Source: Priapulus caudatus
Taxonomy: Eukaryota > Priapulida > Priapulimorpha > Priapulimorphida > Priapulidae
DNA length: 64,000 nucleotides
Assembly (NCBI RefSeq): GCF_000485595.1
Contig: NW_014577078.1
Location: forward strand, 331,284 to 395,283
Direction: 5' to 3'
The translations under genes were made by a program, and so were the position numbers. Of the stretch, positions 12,036 to 22,826 are shown in pieces; position 1 is the first letter of the stretch, and each line of letters starts with the position of its first letter. Under the pieces are notes generated by a model, which saw only the letters and a list, made by a program, of their open reading frames with translations, searched no databases and was not told where the DNA came from.

Positions 12036-12900
12036 ATAATATTGAAGAAGTTAAAAAAAAATTCACGTGTTTACCAACGTCCTCCTCAACATTTTCTGCT
12101 AATAAAGATGGAAATGTGTACTTTCGGAGGTTATTCCGTACGTTTATAATTTGCCCATGTACTGCAATTGGATTATACTGCTATCAGTAGTCAAATTGCT
12201 GTAAATATGGGCAATTTGGTGTAAATTTCTGTCTTGGTGTAAGGGTATCCTGGATTCGGAACCACCTGGTGCCCTTTGCCTATAGCACAGAACAAGTGGT
12301 GTCAGAGTTGTAATTACATATTCATAGTAATCGTAGATAATAAAGCACATGGATCACACAAATGATCTAGTCCTCCATTAGTGTATGTGTGTGTGCGCGT
12401 GTGTGTTCGTGCAGCTCGTGTCTCATGTGAGTGCGCACCATGGTCATCTTGGTGAAATTGGAACAGTAGCATGATGTTTGCCCCCCTCCACTATTCTAGA
12501 AAGGCCAGCTAGGGCTCCACCGCCCCTGGCCTGAAATGCAATTTAGGACAAGTGCGTTTACATTTCAACTTTACGGTCGTATAATGAGATGTGAACCGAA
12601 TTTAATTAATTAGAAACAGTAAGTGAACAAATGAAATGGTTGCTAACTGTACTTGTAGAGTGGTACCATCAATAGTGGTGGCATGAACATCTGCAGACTC
12701 ATCTCTGACACTGACAACGTACACAGCTGCTACTACTCTGCACTGCAGTATGCATTTGGCAGTATCGGTGCCCATGTGTATTTAGTATTATCCCTAGTCA
12801 TCTGCTAACCAAATGCGTGTTACCCAGTGTGCGTACGTGCATTGAGCATGTGTATTTGCAATTATTGTTAGCCATAGATAGACTGGTGTTACATAGACCG
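12036..12900. other. Noncoding, nothing recognised
   Basis: No splice-bounded coding block and no match to other repeats in the window. Confidence 0.4.
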
Positions 12901-12902
12901 TA

Positions 12903-13110
12903 CATGCGTGCGTGCGTGCGTGCGTGCATTCGTGCATGCGTGTGCCCATGCTATGTCTCTATGTATGCATATATTTATTTGAAACTACGTGTTAGCCTGT
13001 ATGAGGGTATCACACACACACGCACGCACGCACGCACGCACGCGCGCGCGCGCGCACGCACACGCACACGCACACGCACACGCACACGCACACGCACACG
13101 CACACACACA
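12903..13110. repeat. CGTG/CACG and (CA)n microsatellites
   Basis: GCGT units at 12906-12945 and an ACGC/CACGCA tract at 13011-13110. The Thr-Arg repeat frames across it are simple-sequence artefacts. Confidence 0.95.
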
Positions 13111-13119
13111 AGCGGGCTA

Positions 13120-13226
13120 TCTTAGTCCGCACTACGTTAGCCCGGGCCTGGCCCTGCTTCATTTGCGGGGCTAACTTGGAGCGGGCCAGCGCGTATTTGG
13201 AGCGGGATAGCGTGTACACACTGCAA
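13120..13226 (-). repeat. Dispersed repeat, GC-rich (pair with 58208-58320)
   Basis: The reverse complement of this block (GTGTACACGCTATCCCGCTC, then AAATACGCGCTGGCCCGC) matches 58208-58320 with substitutions. A short downstream block, CTGTACGGGGTATA, is also shared (13270 and 58562). Confidence 0.75.
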
Positions 13227-14373
13227 ATATTTAGCGCGAGTCTGACGCGCTCTAGTTTAATTCGTAGTCCTGTACGGGGTATAAATATAATTTAGATTAG
13301 AACAGTTTACTTAAAAATATATTTCTAACTATGGCGTTAAAAATATAAATCGCACAATGAAAGGCAATTATAACATTATAACAGGCGAATTCTTCCCAGA
13401 CTCTATAGATGGGGTTTCTTTTGAGTTAGGGGACAGGTGCTGCATACTCCCATGCAGTGAGTGATATGGAAAACTAAAAAACTAAAGCAAAACTCTAGTC
13501 CAGCCTGCAAAACAAGATAGTACGTCAGAGCCAACTAGTTACAAGGTATTGATCTAAAGTGAAAACCAACATTTAAATTTCTCAATAAGTTGAATATTGA
13601 AGTATACTTCAAATGCCTCCGTTCATATATGCCCTAGTGGAAATGAAGGCGACATGCAGCTGTATTGTATAAGATTCTATACGTATGCTCGAAAATGTAG
13701 TCCATCAGTAGCTCACCGTACCCGTTTTCGTAATTGAAATGTCAGACGTTCCTCCGATACCACTTCTGTTTCACCAACCGCATTGACTTACCTTTCGTGC
13801 TACCTGCTTTAGCCAGCTGTGCTTGGTTGGTGAGAGGCCTCATTGTGGGAGGCAGCGCAGCCTGAGGCTACTTATATCGCACCTTAAAGACATTCTTTCT
13901 TAAATAAATACACTATTGGGGAAACATATCTAGGTAAATAAATATAGTCTCATCTAATAGCGTAAATGAATGATCACTTTAGTATAAAAATTACCATGAG
14001 TTATATATCAGCCATTTCACGTAGGTAAGTGTATACATCAAAGTTGAAAACTGAAGTGAGAGCTATATATAGTGACATGAATTTTTTATTTATTAAGAGA
14101 AATAATGAAATAGTATAAATCCAAAATATCATGTCAATAGGCCCTTTTATTAAAAAATCACAGCGTCTTGAATGTGGGCGAACTGAATGACAGCAAAGGT
14201 GGTTAAAAGTGCTTCTCAGAATCAGAAAAATTGTCTATTATCTAAAGCTTCAGTTATGAATAAGCCAGTCTGTATTAAGTAGCCAATACATCATATTTCA
14301 TACAAAATTAGGATGCCTATCAATTCGCATTAGGATTTCCTGAAATTCATATGATGGAAACATCCTCAAAATG

Positions 14374-14931
14374 TGTCATGCGAGTCACCAAAAATGAATT
14401 TTTAAGTTTGTGAAGAAAATAAAAAGGGTAGCAACAAATGCTTGATACTGGTAATTCTTCTAATGCTACCTTTTCAGTTTAGTTGAATACATTTTTATTT
14501 ATTCTTTAATCCTGTAAGAAAAAACTACCTCATATGTCACGCGAGTCACATTTATGGGCTGTCACGCGAGTCACATGCCTGCACTGTTTATCGTTATGAG
14601 AGGAACGTCTTTTTAAGCAAATATACAATTTGGAAAGTAAGCACTGACAATGACATGTAGAACTACTTTGAACATAGAACCACATGAAAGTTACTAATAA
14701 AAATGAAAATAGGATATCACAAACTATTCTGCGTGACTCGCGTGACGGGCTAGCTAGCTACTAACACATGTTTTGAAGTATACTTCCCACCTAAAAGATT
14801 TTGTAAAATATAAGTTTGATTTGAGTTATACCTGGTGAACTAGGTACCCTTCATGATCCATACATCATTTTCACTGCTAGAAACCTTTCTTCAAGTGAGC
14901 AACATCCTCCTAAGTATGTGACTTGTGTGAC
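14374..14931. repeat. Cluster of a 14-bp motif, GTCACGCGAGTCAC
   Basis: Exact copies at 14536-14549 and 14561-14574 (+) and 14733-14746 (−), a one-mismatch copy at 14374-14387 (+), and a copy with two CpG-decay-type changes at 14918-14931 (−). The sequence between them is AT-rich and unrelated, so this is a motif cluster rather than a tandem repeat. Confidence 0.85.
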
Positions 14932-15161
14932 TTTGTAGCTCATAGCATTAACAACTGTTAGGGTAATCAGAATTTTGATGACTGAAATGATTTGTTCCAT
15001 GAAGAAAAAGTTAATACTTAGTTACTACCATATGATTCATTGTGAAAACAGGGGAATTATTGTAAATCTCGGCTTTGTATAGGAAGAATGGTGCATACGC
15101 TATGCATGGGTTGCCAACATACAATATTGTACAATAATTAACAATGTGTAGCGGCAAGGTC

Positions 15162-15757
15162 CAGCGGCTGAAAATAGTGGTTTTTGCCCGCAGGTCCGGG
15201 ACTTTTCAGCAATATTTTTCGAAGGTCCGATGAAAGATTTGAAAGGTCCGAATATGTAATGTTTGTTTGGCTAATAGATCGTTTCGTAACAGCTGAGTTG
15301 GTCCAATTTTTGATACAAACCCAAATATAAACAAACACATGTTTGTCCTTGTTTGATACAATACATACATTGTTTGATGCATTCTGAGTTACTCGCACGA
15401 GCGATGACTGGAGTTTATGCTGAAACTGTGTGCGCATATCCGTTATAAACAACCATGCTACTAACGTTGCGGCCCTATCAGTACGTGTAATGATTTTCGG
15501 TAAACTTGACTCTTATACTTGGTATGTTTCATTGTGAATATTAAATATGATACTAGATGTTGACAGTGACCAAAAATCGTTTTACTCTTGCTTTATTTCT
15601 TTGCAATTTGCAATGGTTTAATGATGTTTTATTTGATGAAAGTTGAGTACTGTAAATTATTGATATGCCCGACGGACCTTCTGCTTGGAAATTGCGAAGG
15701 TCCGAGCGTGAAATCGGCAGGTCCCGGACCTCGGGCTTGCCCTATTTTCAGCCCCTG
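15162..15757. mobile_element. hAT-like MITE, 5-bp TSD AGGTC
   Basis: The left end CAGCGGCTGAAAATAG and right end CTATTTTCAGCCCCTG are inverted, and AGGTCCGGGA recurs just inside both. AGGTC flanks at 15157-15161 and 15758-15762. There is no transposase frame. Confidence 0.85.
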
Positions 15758-15762
15758 AGGTC

Positions 15763-18045
15763 TCATCAGAAACAAGTAGCAACAAGAATTCAACAAACGA
15801 ATTCAATCATTGGTGAAAGTAACGATGTACTAGTGTTGTATGACATGTTAGCTTTACTTTAGACACTTGTAACAATGGCCGGAATCTCTCTTTAATATGT
15901 GCATATATGTGAAGTTATTGTGTATAAATACACTTGCTACTCAACGGTCGGGCAGATTGTTCGAAATCATTACTTTAACGCACCTGCAAATGCCAGAAGC
16001 CATCTGTACTTAAAGGTTGGTTCTAAGGGTGCGTGGTGGGGTGCCACCCTCACAGTTGTAGGAGGCAGTGCAGGCTGAGGCAGCGGCTGAAAACTGATAG
16101 CTACTCCAACGTCACTGCCGCAACAGCTGCCATCAAAAACATCCTGTAAGCAACTAATGATATTTCGGTACTGAATATTTACGTTGGCATCATGTTTTCC
16201 ATCCATCTTGCTATAATATGTTCAGCCACCATTGCTAGCTTGTGGCATATTTTTGTCACCACCCTCTGTGGCCATATGCGCAGGCTTATTTGTTTAAGGG
16301 CTGTGCATAATATGCAGATAATTCACTTCCAGCAAGTTCAGAGTAAAACCAAAATCATTAAATTGTTTGCATATATATATTTATTTACATTTTTTTTTTG
16401 CATTTTACAATACAGCCTGTAGCTTGTGAATCGTACATTCTATATGGAATTAAATAGTAAATGTGATTAAAGTTGGAAGTATTCAGTTCATGTTACTTTC
16501 CACAAACGATGAAGATTGTTGAGTTCTTGCCCACACTCCTTAGTCTATATGCCCATATATATATTCAAATACGTATATTAGTTGTATAATGGTGGAAATT
16601 ATCCTCTGGGCTACTGTTCACTGGTTTTTTTTTATTTTTATTAAACCTACTTTTAGTGTCCTATGGCTTTTTACTGTGCACACTTTACTGGAAACAAAAG
16701 CAGTGATGTTCCTATATATATCGTATTTACATTAGTTTTAGTTTCCGGTAAAATCGTACCTCATAAACTGCCAGAAAATGCATGCAAGCGTTCAAGCCGA
16801 TATGCGGTGATATACGCTTATTGCTAGAGGCTGCCAGCTCTCAGTGAAACTGCCTCTAAATATATACTGCGAGAAAATTTACAACAGTTTTGGGTTTCAC
16901 ATCTGAGCAGTTGACATGAAACATTGAACCCAGGCCATGCATGCTTCTGAACAGCTGAGGACGACTCCTGTCTTCATTTTGAAGTTTCTAAACATTATGA
17001 CCGCCCAAAAGAGTGTTTCGCAGCTCTCCACTCATAGCATCTCAGCTGCGGAGCTTCCAGGCTGCAAAGCTTGCGCTGCAGCCCAATACTTGTAAATCTC
17101 ATCACTCTACTGAGCATTGGTGGTCAAGTTGTAAGTGGCAGTCGGTGTCGGGGCTTCTTGTAAGAATTGTATAACCTTGTTGAGGATGATTATTATAATG
17201 GGAATCTATGTATGCAGTACGATTGGGATGACTTCTTTCATCTTGATTGTATGCAGGCAAATCGGGCATTCTTCAGTGGGCTCTTATGTAAACAGTAATT
17301 AAATTTGAAATACATGGTGACTTAATATGGTATTTTTAGTTAGAATGGAATACGTATGTAGTAATAAACGTTGTTTGGTATCTTTTCATGTAGGTGCATG
17401 TGCATATCTTTTTTGAATTACTGCTAGGATAAAGAACAAAGCTTTTTTATGTGATTTCATGGGAAAAACTTATAGCTGGGGAAACCCAGAACTGATGGAT
17501 TGTATACACATCCTGATATGAGTATAGACTACATTTGTTCACTAGAGTGAGCTCAGCATTTGATCTTCAATGCGCACTGATGTTCTCAGTTTCCATCTAA
17601 GCCATAGAGCTCAGCTGGTGAATATAATGGTGTACAAACACTCACTATCCCAGTGAAGAATGCATTGCAAGCTTTGACATCTATGTTAAAATCGCAAATA
17701 ATGGACTCATAACATTTTCTTTCTGATTTGTAATTGATTCCTACCTTGCAACACTGACCAGGTCTCTCTGCGACGTTATTTTCTTACTGAATGACAGACA
17801 ATACACACGCATTCATACTCACATATATACACATGCATGCATACACATGCATGCATACACATGCATACCAATACAGTTCACATGCCGAGCTATACTTGGT
17901 TTCTAACCTGCCTTCATAACTGTGTGGCTATGCATATGCAATCGTGTTTGGTTTAATCCTACCTTTCCTTGGCAATGACTTGGTAATAACCTAATTGCAA
18001 AATTAGTACAAGCAACTAATAAGCTGTATTCTCTTCTTGTTGCAG
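15763..18045. other. Putative intron upstream of exon A
   Basis: Noncoding. It holds an (ACATGCATGCAT)n tract at about 17825-17875 and a CT-rich acceptor region before 18046. No first half of WW1 (Gly-Trp-Glu codons with a phase-2 donor) was found. Confidence 0.55.
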
Positions 18046-18230
18046 TCACATAGAGAAAAGCACAACATGGACAGACCCACGCCTGAAGTACTATTCAAAT
18101 ATGCAAACTGGTACAACACTTGAGCCTTTACCTGGTGGATGGGAGCAGGCAACTACCGAAGCAGGAGAGACATATTATATAAATCATATAAACAGGACAA
18201 CCAGCTGGTTTGACCCGCGGCTACAGCCAT
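18046..18230 (+). CDS. yap1: YAP exon A: end of WW1 plus complete WW2
   Basis: The acceptor TTGTTGCAG precedes base 18046 and the donor GTAAGT follows 18230. The first base completes a split codon, then 61 codons follow and one base remains. Residues 1-13 (HIEKSTTWTDPRL) are the last strand of a WW domain with its second Trp and the Pro of the DPR motif. Residues 28-59 form a full WW domain: LPGGWEQA, then YYINHINRTTSW, then FDPRL, with both Trp (32, 54), the Tyr pair and the ligand-binding His present. The short spacer between the domains is YAP-like. WW domains recruit PPxY proteins such as LATS and angiomotins. An intron splits WW1 at its Asn-His pair, so the N-terminal half of WW1 must come from an exon not identified here. 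Confidence 0.96.
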
Positions 18231-18453
18231 GTAAGTGTGCTGAAATGTATAGATCACAGCAAACTCCATGTTTTCCTAAACGAATGGTTCTGCTCACATG
18301 GTCTCACTTAGTTCTTAAATATTGATGCCAGTGATTCTATGTGACAATCTTGTTGACAATGTTCAGTCATTAAAAATAAACGTTAAATGCGAATATATGA
18401 GTATAGGTTCTACATGTGTGACTGTTGTGTAAGAATTGTGGTTGTGTTTGCAG

Positions 18454-18546
18454 CGATGCATGCTCAGCGAGCTGGCGGCCCTGGTGGTCCTGGTCACTTG
18501 CCCCCACAGCTTCAGCAACAGCCAGCTTCTCAGATTCCCACCTCTG
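18454..18546 (+). CDS. yap1: YAP exon B: Gln/Pro/Gly-rich linker
   Basis: The acceptor TTTGCAG and donor GTAAGT bound 93 bases. Two bases complete a Ser codon begun in exon A, 30 codons follow, and one base carries into exon C. The peptide (residues 62-92) is low complexity: a Gly-Gly-Pro repeat stretch (AGGPGGPGHLPP), then QLQQQP, then SQIPTS. It links WW2 to the coiled coil, a region that is Gln/Pro rich in YAP proteins generally. There is no folded domain; the assignment rests on position, splice signals and frame continuity on both sides. Confidence 0.88.
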
Positions 18547-19797
18547 GTAAGTCCATCTGCTAGCAGTCTTACTGTACTTTAAGCTGAGGAACTTGTATTG
18601 CACAGGAGTGCAATGTCATATATTATCAATGAACAGGTGAGCTTGCAGAAGCGCCAACTAAGCTAGGACATTCACCTGTAGAATCAGTGACTGGGCAGGG
18701 AAATACATAGTCATGGCGTGTCAATTTTAGTAATTTAATGTGGTCAGTTCCGACTGGTAGATAAGATCCTGTTTATGAGGTGATTAATACCAAGTTCAAA
18801 TATAGAAATGCTGTGTTATCGAATTTCATATTTTAAGAGGTTGGTTATGATAATGATGGTTATAATCTATATCTACAGTCTTCGAATTTAGCCGGGCATT
18901 CGATGTCCGAGACAGTGTTGAAATCTCGGTGGGCATGTATCCATTGCAAGCTCACTTGCCCGATGGACTCCTGCTTTAAAAACTCATAAAATATAATGAA
19001 AATGGCCATTAAATAAAGGTTTTTAATTTAAAATCACGAAATGTTAACATTGGATACGAATGGCATCTAGAAGTTGTCTGGTGTACACTTCTTTATTTGA
19101 TATTCCAAAAATATTCCTGTAAAATATATGGGCAACTAGAGTGTCGTACGGGCATGTACGTTTTATGGAATACTTGCTAGTGACTCAAAAAGTTTTTCGT
19201 GAAGACTGAATCTATATCTATAATAATTATATCTATCATAACCTTCCTGCATTTTTATTGCAAGTATACAAAGCATTCGATACCTTTATTTCTTCAGACA
19301 ATTTGATATCCTTTTATTCCATAATCTCTAGCTGAATCAAATGCAACTGTTGTCTCATACCCATCTCCTATACAGTGTTTCCCCTGGCCAAAAAGGTCAG
19401 GGAGGCGGTAAAATTGATTTTGGTGGGTGCGCTATCCGAGGAGCGAGCAACGCGAGCATCGAAGGTGGTTGCGACGCTAGAGGGGTTCGGGGGGGGGGGA
19501 TGCTCTTTTGTAAATTTTAAAAAAGGTGCAATTTGGTGCATTCTAAGCTGTTCTGAAAACATATGAGACTCTTGAATCACTTTTCAAATTGTCAAAAGGA
19601 ACAAATGAATATGAAATGATACACTAAAATATCACATTAAATAGTAATACTGTCGAAAACGAGGCGAATGCCTGGAGCGTGGCAAAGATCTTGAAGCTTA
19701 CGGTTATGTGTATCAATGATCTTATGAATTTGAAGTTCATACATTTGAAAAATACATAATTGAACAAAAGATTTAAAAAAATGTTATTAGTTAATTA
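18547..19797. other. YAP intron B, 5' part
   Basis: Noncoding. Near 19379-19500 there is a patch (TTTCCCCTGGCCAAAAAGG, GGTGCGCTATCC, then a G run) resembling a degraded transposon end, but no pair of ends could be defined. Confidence 0.45.
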
Positions 19798-20937
19798 TTT
19801 TTAGCTCATCTGACACAGTCAGATGCAGCTTGTAGAATCGCATGAGCGTGCGTGCGTCCGTTCGTGCGTCCGTCAACAGTTGGGCACAAATCTAAACGGC
19901 TCGACGTACGGGCACGATATTCGGGACGTGGGGGGGGGGGGTAATCCGAAAACGAGTTGGGATGTTGAAGCTGGTGGTCAAAGGGCAAAGGTCAAGAGGT
20001 GTAAAAGAAGGGGGAACATTCCCTCCTTAACTTAAGGTATAGGGAGGAAATGCAGAATTGCGGCACAAATCTAAACGGCTTGACCTAGGCTCGTGATAGT
20101 CGGTGTATAGCATCATGGTAGGAAAAGCCATCACTGTGCCGAAATTGGAGGTCACAGGTCAAAGGTCAATGGGGCACAGGGCAGATTTTAGACATTTTCT
20201 GAGGACATGGTCTGACGGAGCGATTGAAAAACTTTTTTGTTTCAGCGGTCACCTAGCATTTTTATGGCTTTATTGAAAAGACCATGAAATGTACTTTCTG
20301 CTGACATGCGAAGAGTAAGTGTCGGATAACTTTTTGACCCTCAAGACTCACGAGGGCTGTACCTTTTGACTGCTGGGTTTGCTAGTAGAATCTGTACATG
20401 CCTGGATGTATGAGGCTACAATGTCACAGTGAAATTTCAAAAGCTAAATTTGGTTGAAGGTTTATGCTCCATAAATCGTATAATTTCTATGGCATTCTGT
20501 ACTGTCAGTGTGTTACATGTAACTTATGCCACTGCCAGTGCATGTGGTGGTGATAGTACTAAGTACTGTGTAGTTTTTGCCTGCATTAATTAGATACAGG
20601 TGGCAGCTCTCTATTTCAGCCTGTAGGCTTGCGTAGGTAAATGGATGAGTGCTTACCTATTCTGTCTTGCAAATAGTTGTTGCTACTACGTACGATGGGA
20701 GCTTCCATCTTTAATCTTAAGACACTTAAACGTACGCGCCATCTCGTGGCAACTTTCATAACGATCCCAACGAACATTCCTTTGAGAAGGTTCCTGATAC
20801 CATCCCTGTGCCTTGCACTGTTTCGGCGCGTATGTGAACACATTTGGGACTAACAGGGTTTACTAGAATCCCACCACTCCACCACAGAGTCACCGCAGTA
20901 GACGCTAGATGAGCGTTGTTGCGCCGCGGCACTTGTT
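19798..20937 (+). mobile_element. Repeat family 1, full copy, Helitron-like
   Basis: It starts TTTTTAGCTCATCTGACACA, where a GTCAGATG hairpin partner follows, and ends GAGCGTTGTTGCGC-CGCGGCACTTGTT. Other copies are 51815-52833 (5'-truncated), 46568-47417 (inverted composite), 47619-48352 (noisy) with 48353-48513, 30826-31790 (diverged) and 5715-6145 (diverged). Subterminal hairpins at both ends and no TIRs or TSD favour a Helitron/Helentron-type element; this is inference. It lies in YAP intron B. Confidence 0.75.
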
Positions 20938-21142
20938 ATATGCTCTCATTTGCATTAATAAGTATTAACGCTTAACAGCATGAAAAATTGAAATGCGATT
21001 TTATTTCAACGAAAGCACTTTCCTGGTGTGGAATACAAACGAACACCCATGCGTATGTATGCATAGGTATAGCGCTGCTGGAGTCAACATGGCGCCTGTG
21101 GCGCTCAAGTACATGACCAATCATCTTTCTAACCTGTGTTTA

Positions 21143-21496
21143 CAGGGGTCGAAATAAGGAGAAAAAAAGAGATGGTCCACAGGACCATCTAGTTTGAAAT
21201 TTAGATGGTCCTCCTAAATTTCAAATTGTTCTCTAAAAGTAATGCGGCGTGCAAGCATAAGAAAGAGATTTTACATGGTGATAAAATGGTTTAATTACAA
21301 TGAATGTATCAAACGATACAGTAATTGTTTATTCACTTTAATGGTATATTGGAACGTGGAAACTTCAGAGAAAATTACCGTAAAATGGGACCAAAATATT
21401 CAATGGTCCGTCGGACCATTGACTTTGAAAGTCTGATGGTCCTCCTGATTATTTGATGGCCCCGGACCATCAGACCATCGCTAATTTCAACCCCTG
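21143..21496. mobile_element. hAT-like MITE, 5-bp TSD GTTTA
   Basis: The left end CAGGGGTCGAAAT and right end AATTTCAACCCCTG are inverted. The interior has repeated GGTCC/GGACC palindromic pairs (ATGGTCC…GGACCAT). GTTTA flanks at 21138-21142 and 21497-21501. It lies 330 bp upstream of YAP exon C. Confidence 0.85.
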
Positions 21497-21828
21497 GTTT
21501 ATCTATAGGCCTTGCCAAGATTCGCGTCACGCGTGTTGACAGTATCGTAAGTACGCGGCGTTGTGCTTTACGTTTGAAGCTTTATTTCGATTTTAGCTCG
21601 AAAAGTGGAGTTTATTGATGGAAGAACAGTGATTTCTGTCAACGAGGCAGTGTTTTGGACAAATTTCTGTGTGGCGGCTGAGAATTTGAGTGAGGCGGCC
21701 TGCCTCGCTCGTGTCAGTGCAGGACAAACACTGCTATATGTCTTTGCAGAGTGATTTGCTTACTTGCTATTTTCATACCTTTCTGCATCACAGCATTTTT
21801 GATTATTTGCTATTTTGTTGTGTGACAG

Positions 21829-21944
21829 TGGGCGGGAATTTGCCACACCTGTCACCACAGGCCCGGCAGCAGAACCTGCGCCTACAGAGCCTGCAGATGG
21901 AACGAGAGCGGCTGCGCCAAAGGCAGCAGGAGATTTTTCGGCAG
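21829..21944 (+). CDS. yap1: YAP exon C: coiled coil
   Basis: The acceptor TGTGACAG and donor GTAGGA bound 116 bases, which start in phase 1 and end in phase 0 after a Gln codon. Residues 103-131 form a charged Gln/Arg/Glu helix with hydrophobic heptad positions (Leu111, Leu114, Leu121, Ile128). The segment LQSLQMERERLRQRQQE matches the conserved YAP coiled coil that follows the WW domains. The open frame reads through the donor into a triplet-repeat tract, so retention of this intron would add a long simple-sequence tail. The next homologous exon lies 36.9 kb away. Confidence 0.95.
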
Positions 21945-22025
21945 GTAGGATCTACCCAGAAACCCCAGTCGGCTGTGCATGAACCGCCTGCATGCCACAA
22001 CCAGGTGCCTTTTTTATTTAATCTA

Positions 22026-22206
22026 TTATTACTACTACTACTACTACTACTACTACTACCACTACCACTACCAATATTACTACTACTGCTACTACTACTA
22101 CTACTACTACTACTTACTATTACTACTATGACTGTGACTACTGCTACCACCACTGCTGCTGCTGCTGCTGCTGCTGCTGGTGGTGCTGCTGCTGCTGCTA
22201 CTGCTA
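22026..22206. repeat. (CTA)n/(CTG)n triplet tract
   Basis: Interrupted CTA units followed by CTG units, starting about 80 bases after the exon C donor. Frames through it read as Leu, Ala or Ser runs; it is intronic. Confidence 0.95.
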
Positions 22207-22468
22207 AGCATTGCTCAATACTCAACTATGAGACAAGAATTAGTTATGCTAATATGTGTATTGCTACCACTTGTGTTTTGCTAAGTATGCGATAGTGCAG
22301 TCATATTTTTTTCAACTTTCTCTGCTTGTGTGAGAGAGATTCACTGGTCTGAGAGAGTGTAAATTGAATTAATCTAAAAAGCTCTAATGTAGTTGAGTTA
22401 AATAATGCAAATTTATATTATCAAATTTATAAACACTGAATGATTACATACAATATATATATATATAC

Positions 22469-22826
22469 CAGGGCACGAAATTCAGATTTTTTTGCACCGG
22501 CGCAGAGGGCTGGTAACAGCAATTTTTTACCAGCCCTCACCATAATTTAATACCAACCCTCACAAATTTTGTTTGAAAATCCATGCCATGTTTCACGCTT
22601 GCATTCTCGATTTCAAATTTGTAAAATGTTGATAAATTATGGCATGATATCCTTCAGGTAAAACCGTAATATAGGCTATTTGCTCTTTAATGCTATAAAA
22701 AAATGTAGGTACTCGCTAACACGGCTGAAACCACCGGCTCGGATGGCCAGTGTTTTGCCAATGTTACCGGCCCTCCAAATAATTTGCTGGCATATGCCGG
22801 CGGGCCGGTGCTAATTTCGCGCCCTG
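22469..22826. mobile_element. hAT-like MITE inserted in a TA tract
   Basis: The left end CAGGGCACGAAATT and right end AATTTCGCGCCCTG form an inverted pair with one mismatch. (TA)n lies on both sides (22452-22467 and 22827-22846), so the exact TSD cannot be read. The interior has GGCTGG/CCAGCC inverted blocks. Confidence 0.82.

Noticed and set aside
12817-13219. Thr/Arg, Ala/His and Val/Cys repeat frames
   Set aside because: Artefacts of the CGTG/CACG microsatellite.
13837-13890. Candidate first half of WW1 (Leu-Trp-Glu-Ala-Ala … Tyr)
   Set aside because: The Gly before Trp is missing, there is no YYxN block or phase-2 donor, and a stop follows soon after.
21690-22295. 201-codon plus-strand frame as a single-exon gene
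   Set aside because: Its coding part is YAP exon C with clear splice sites; the rest is intron and triplet repeat.
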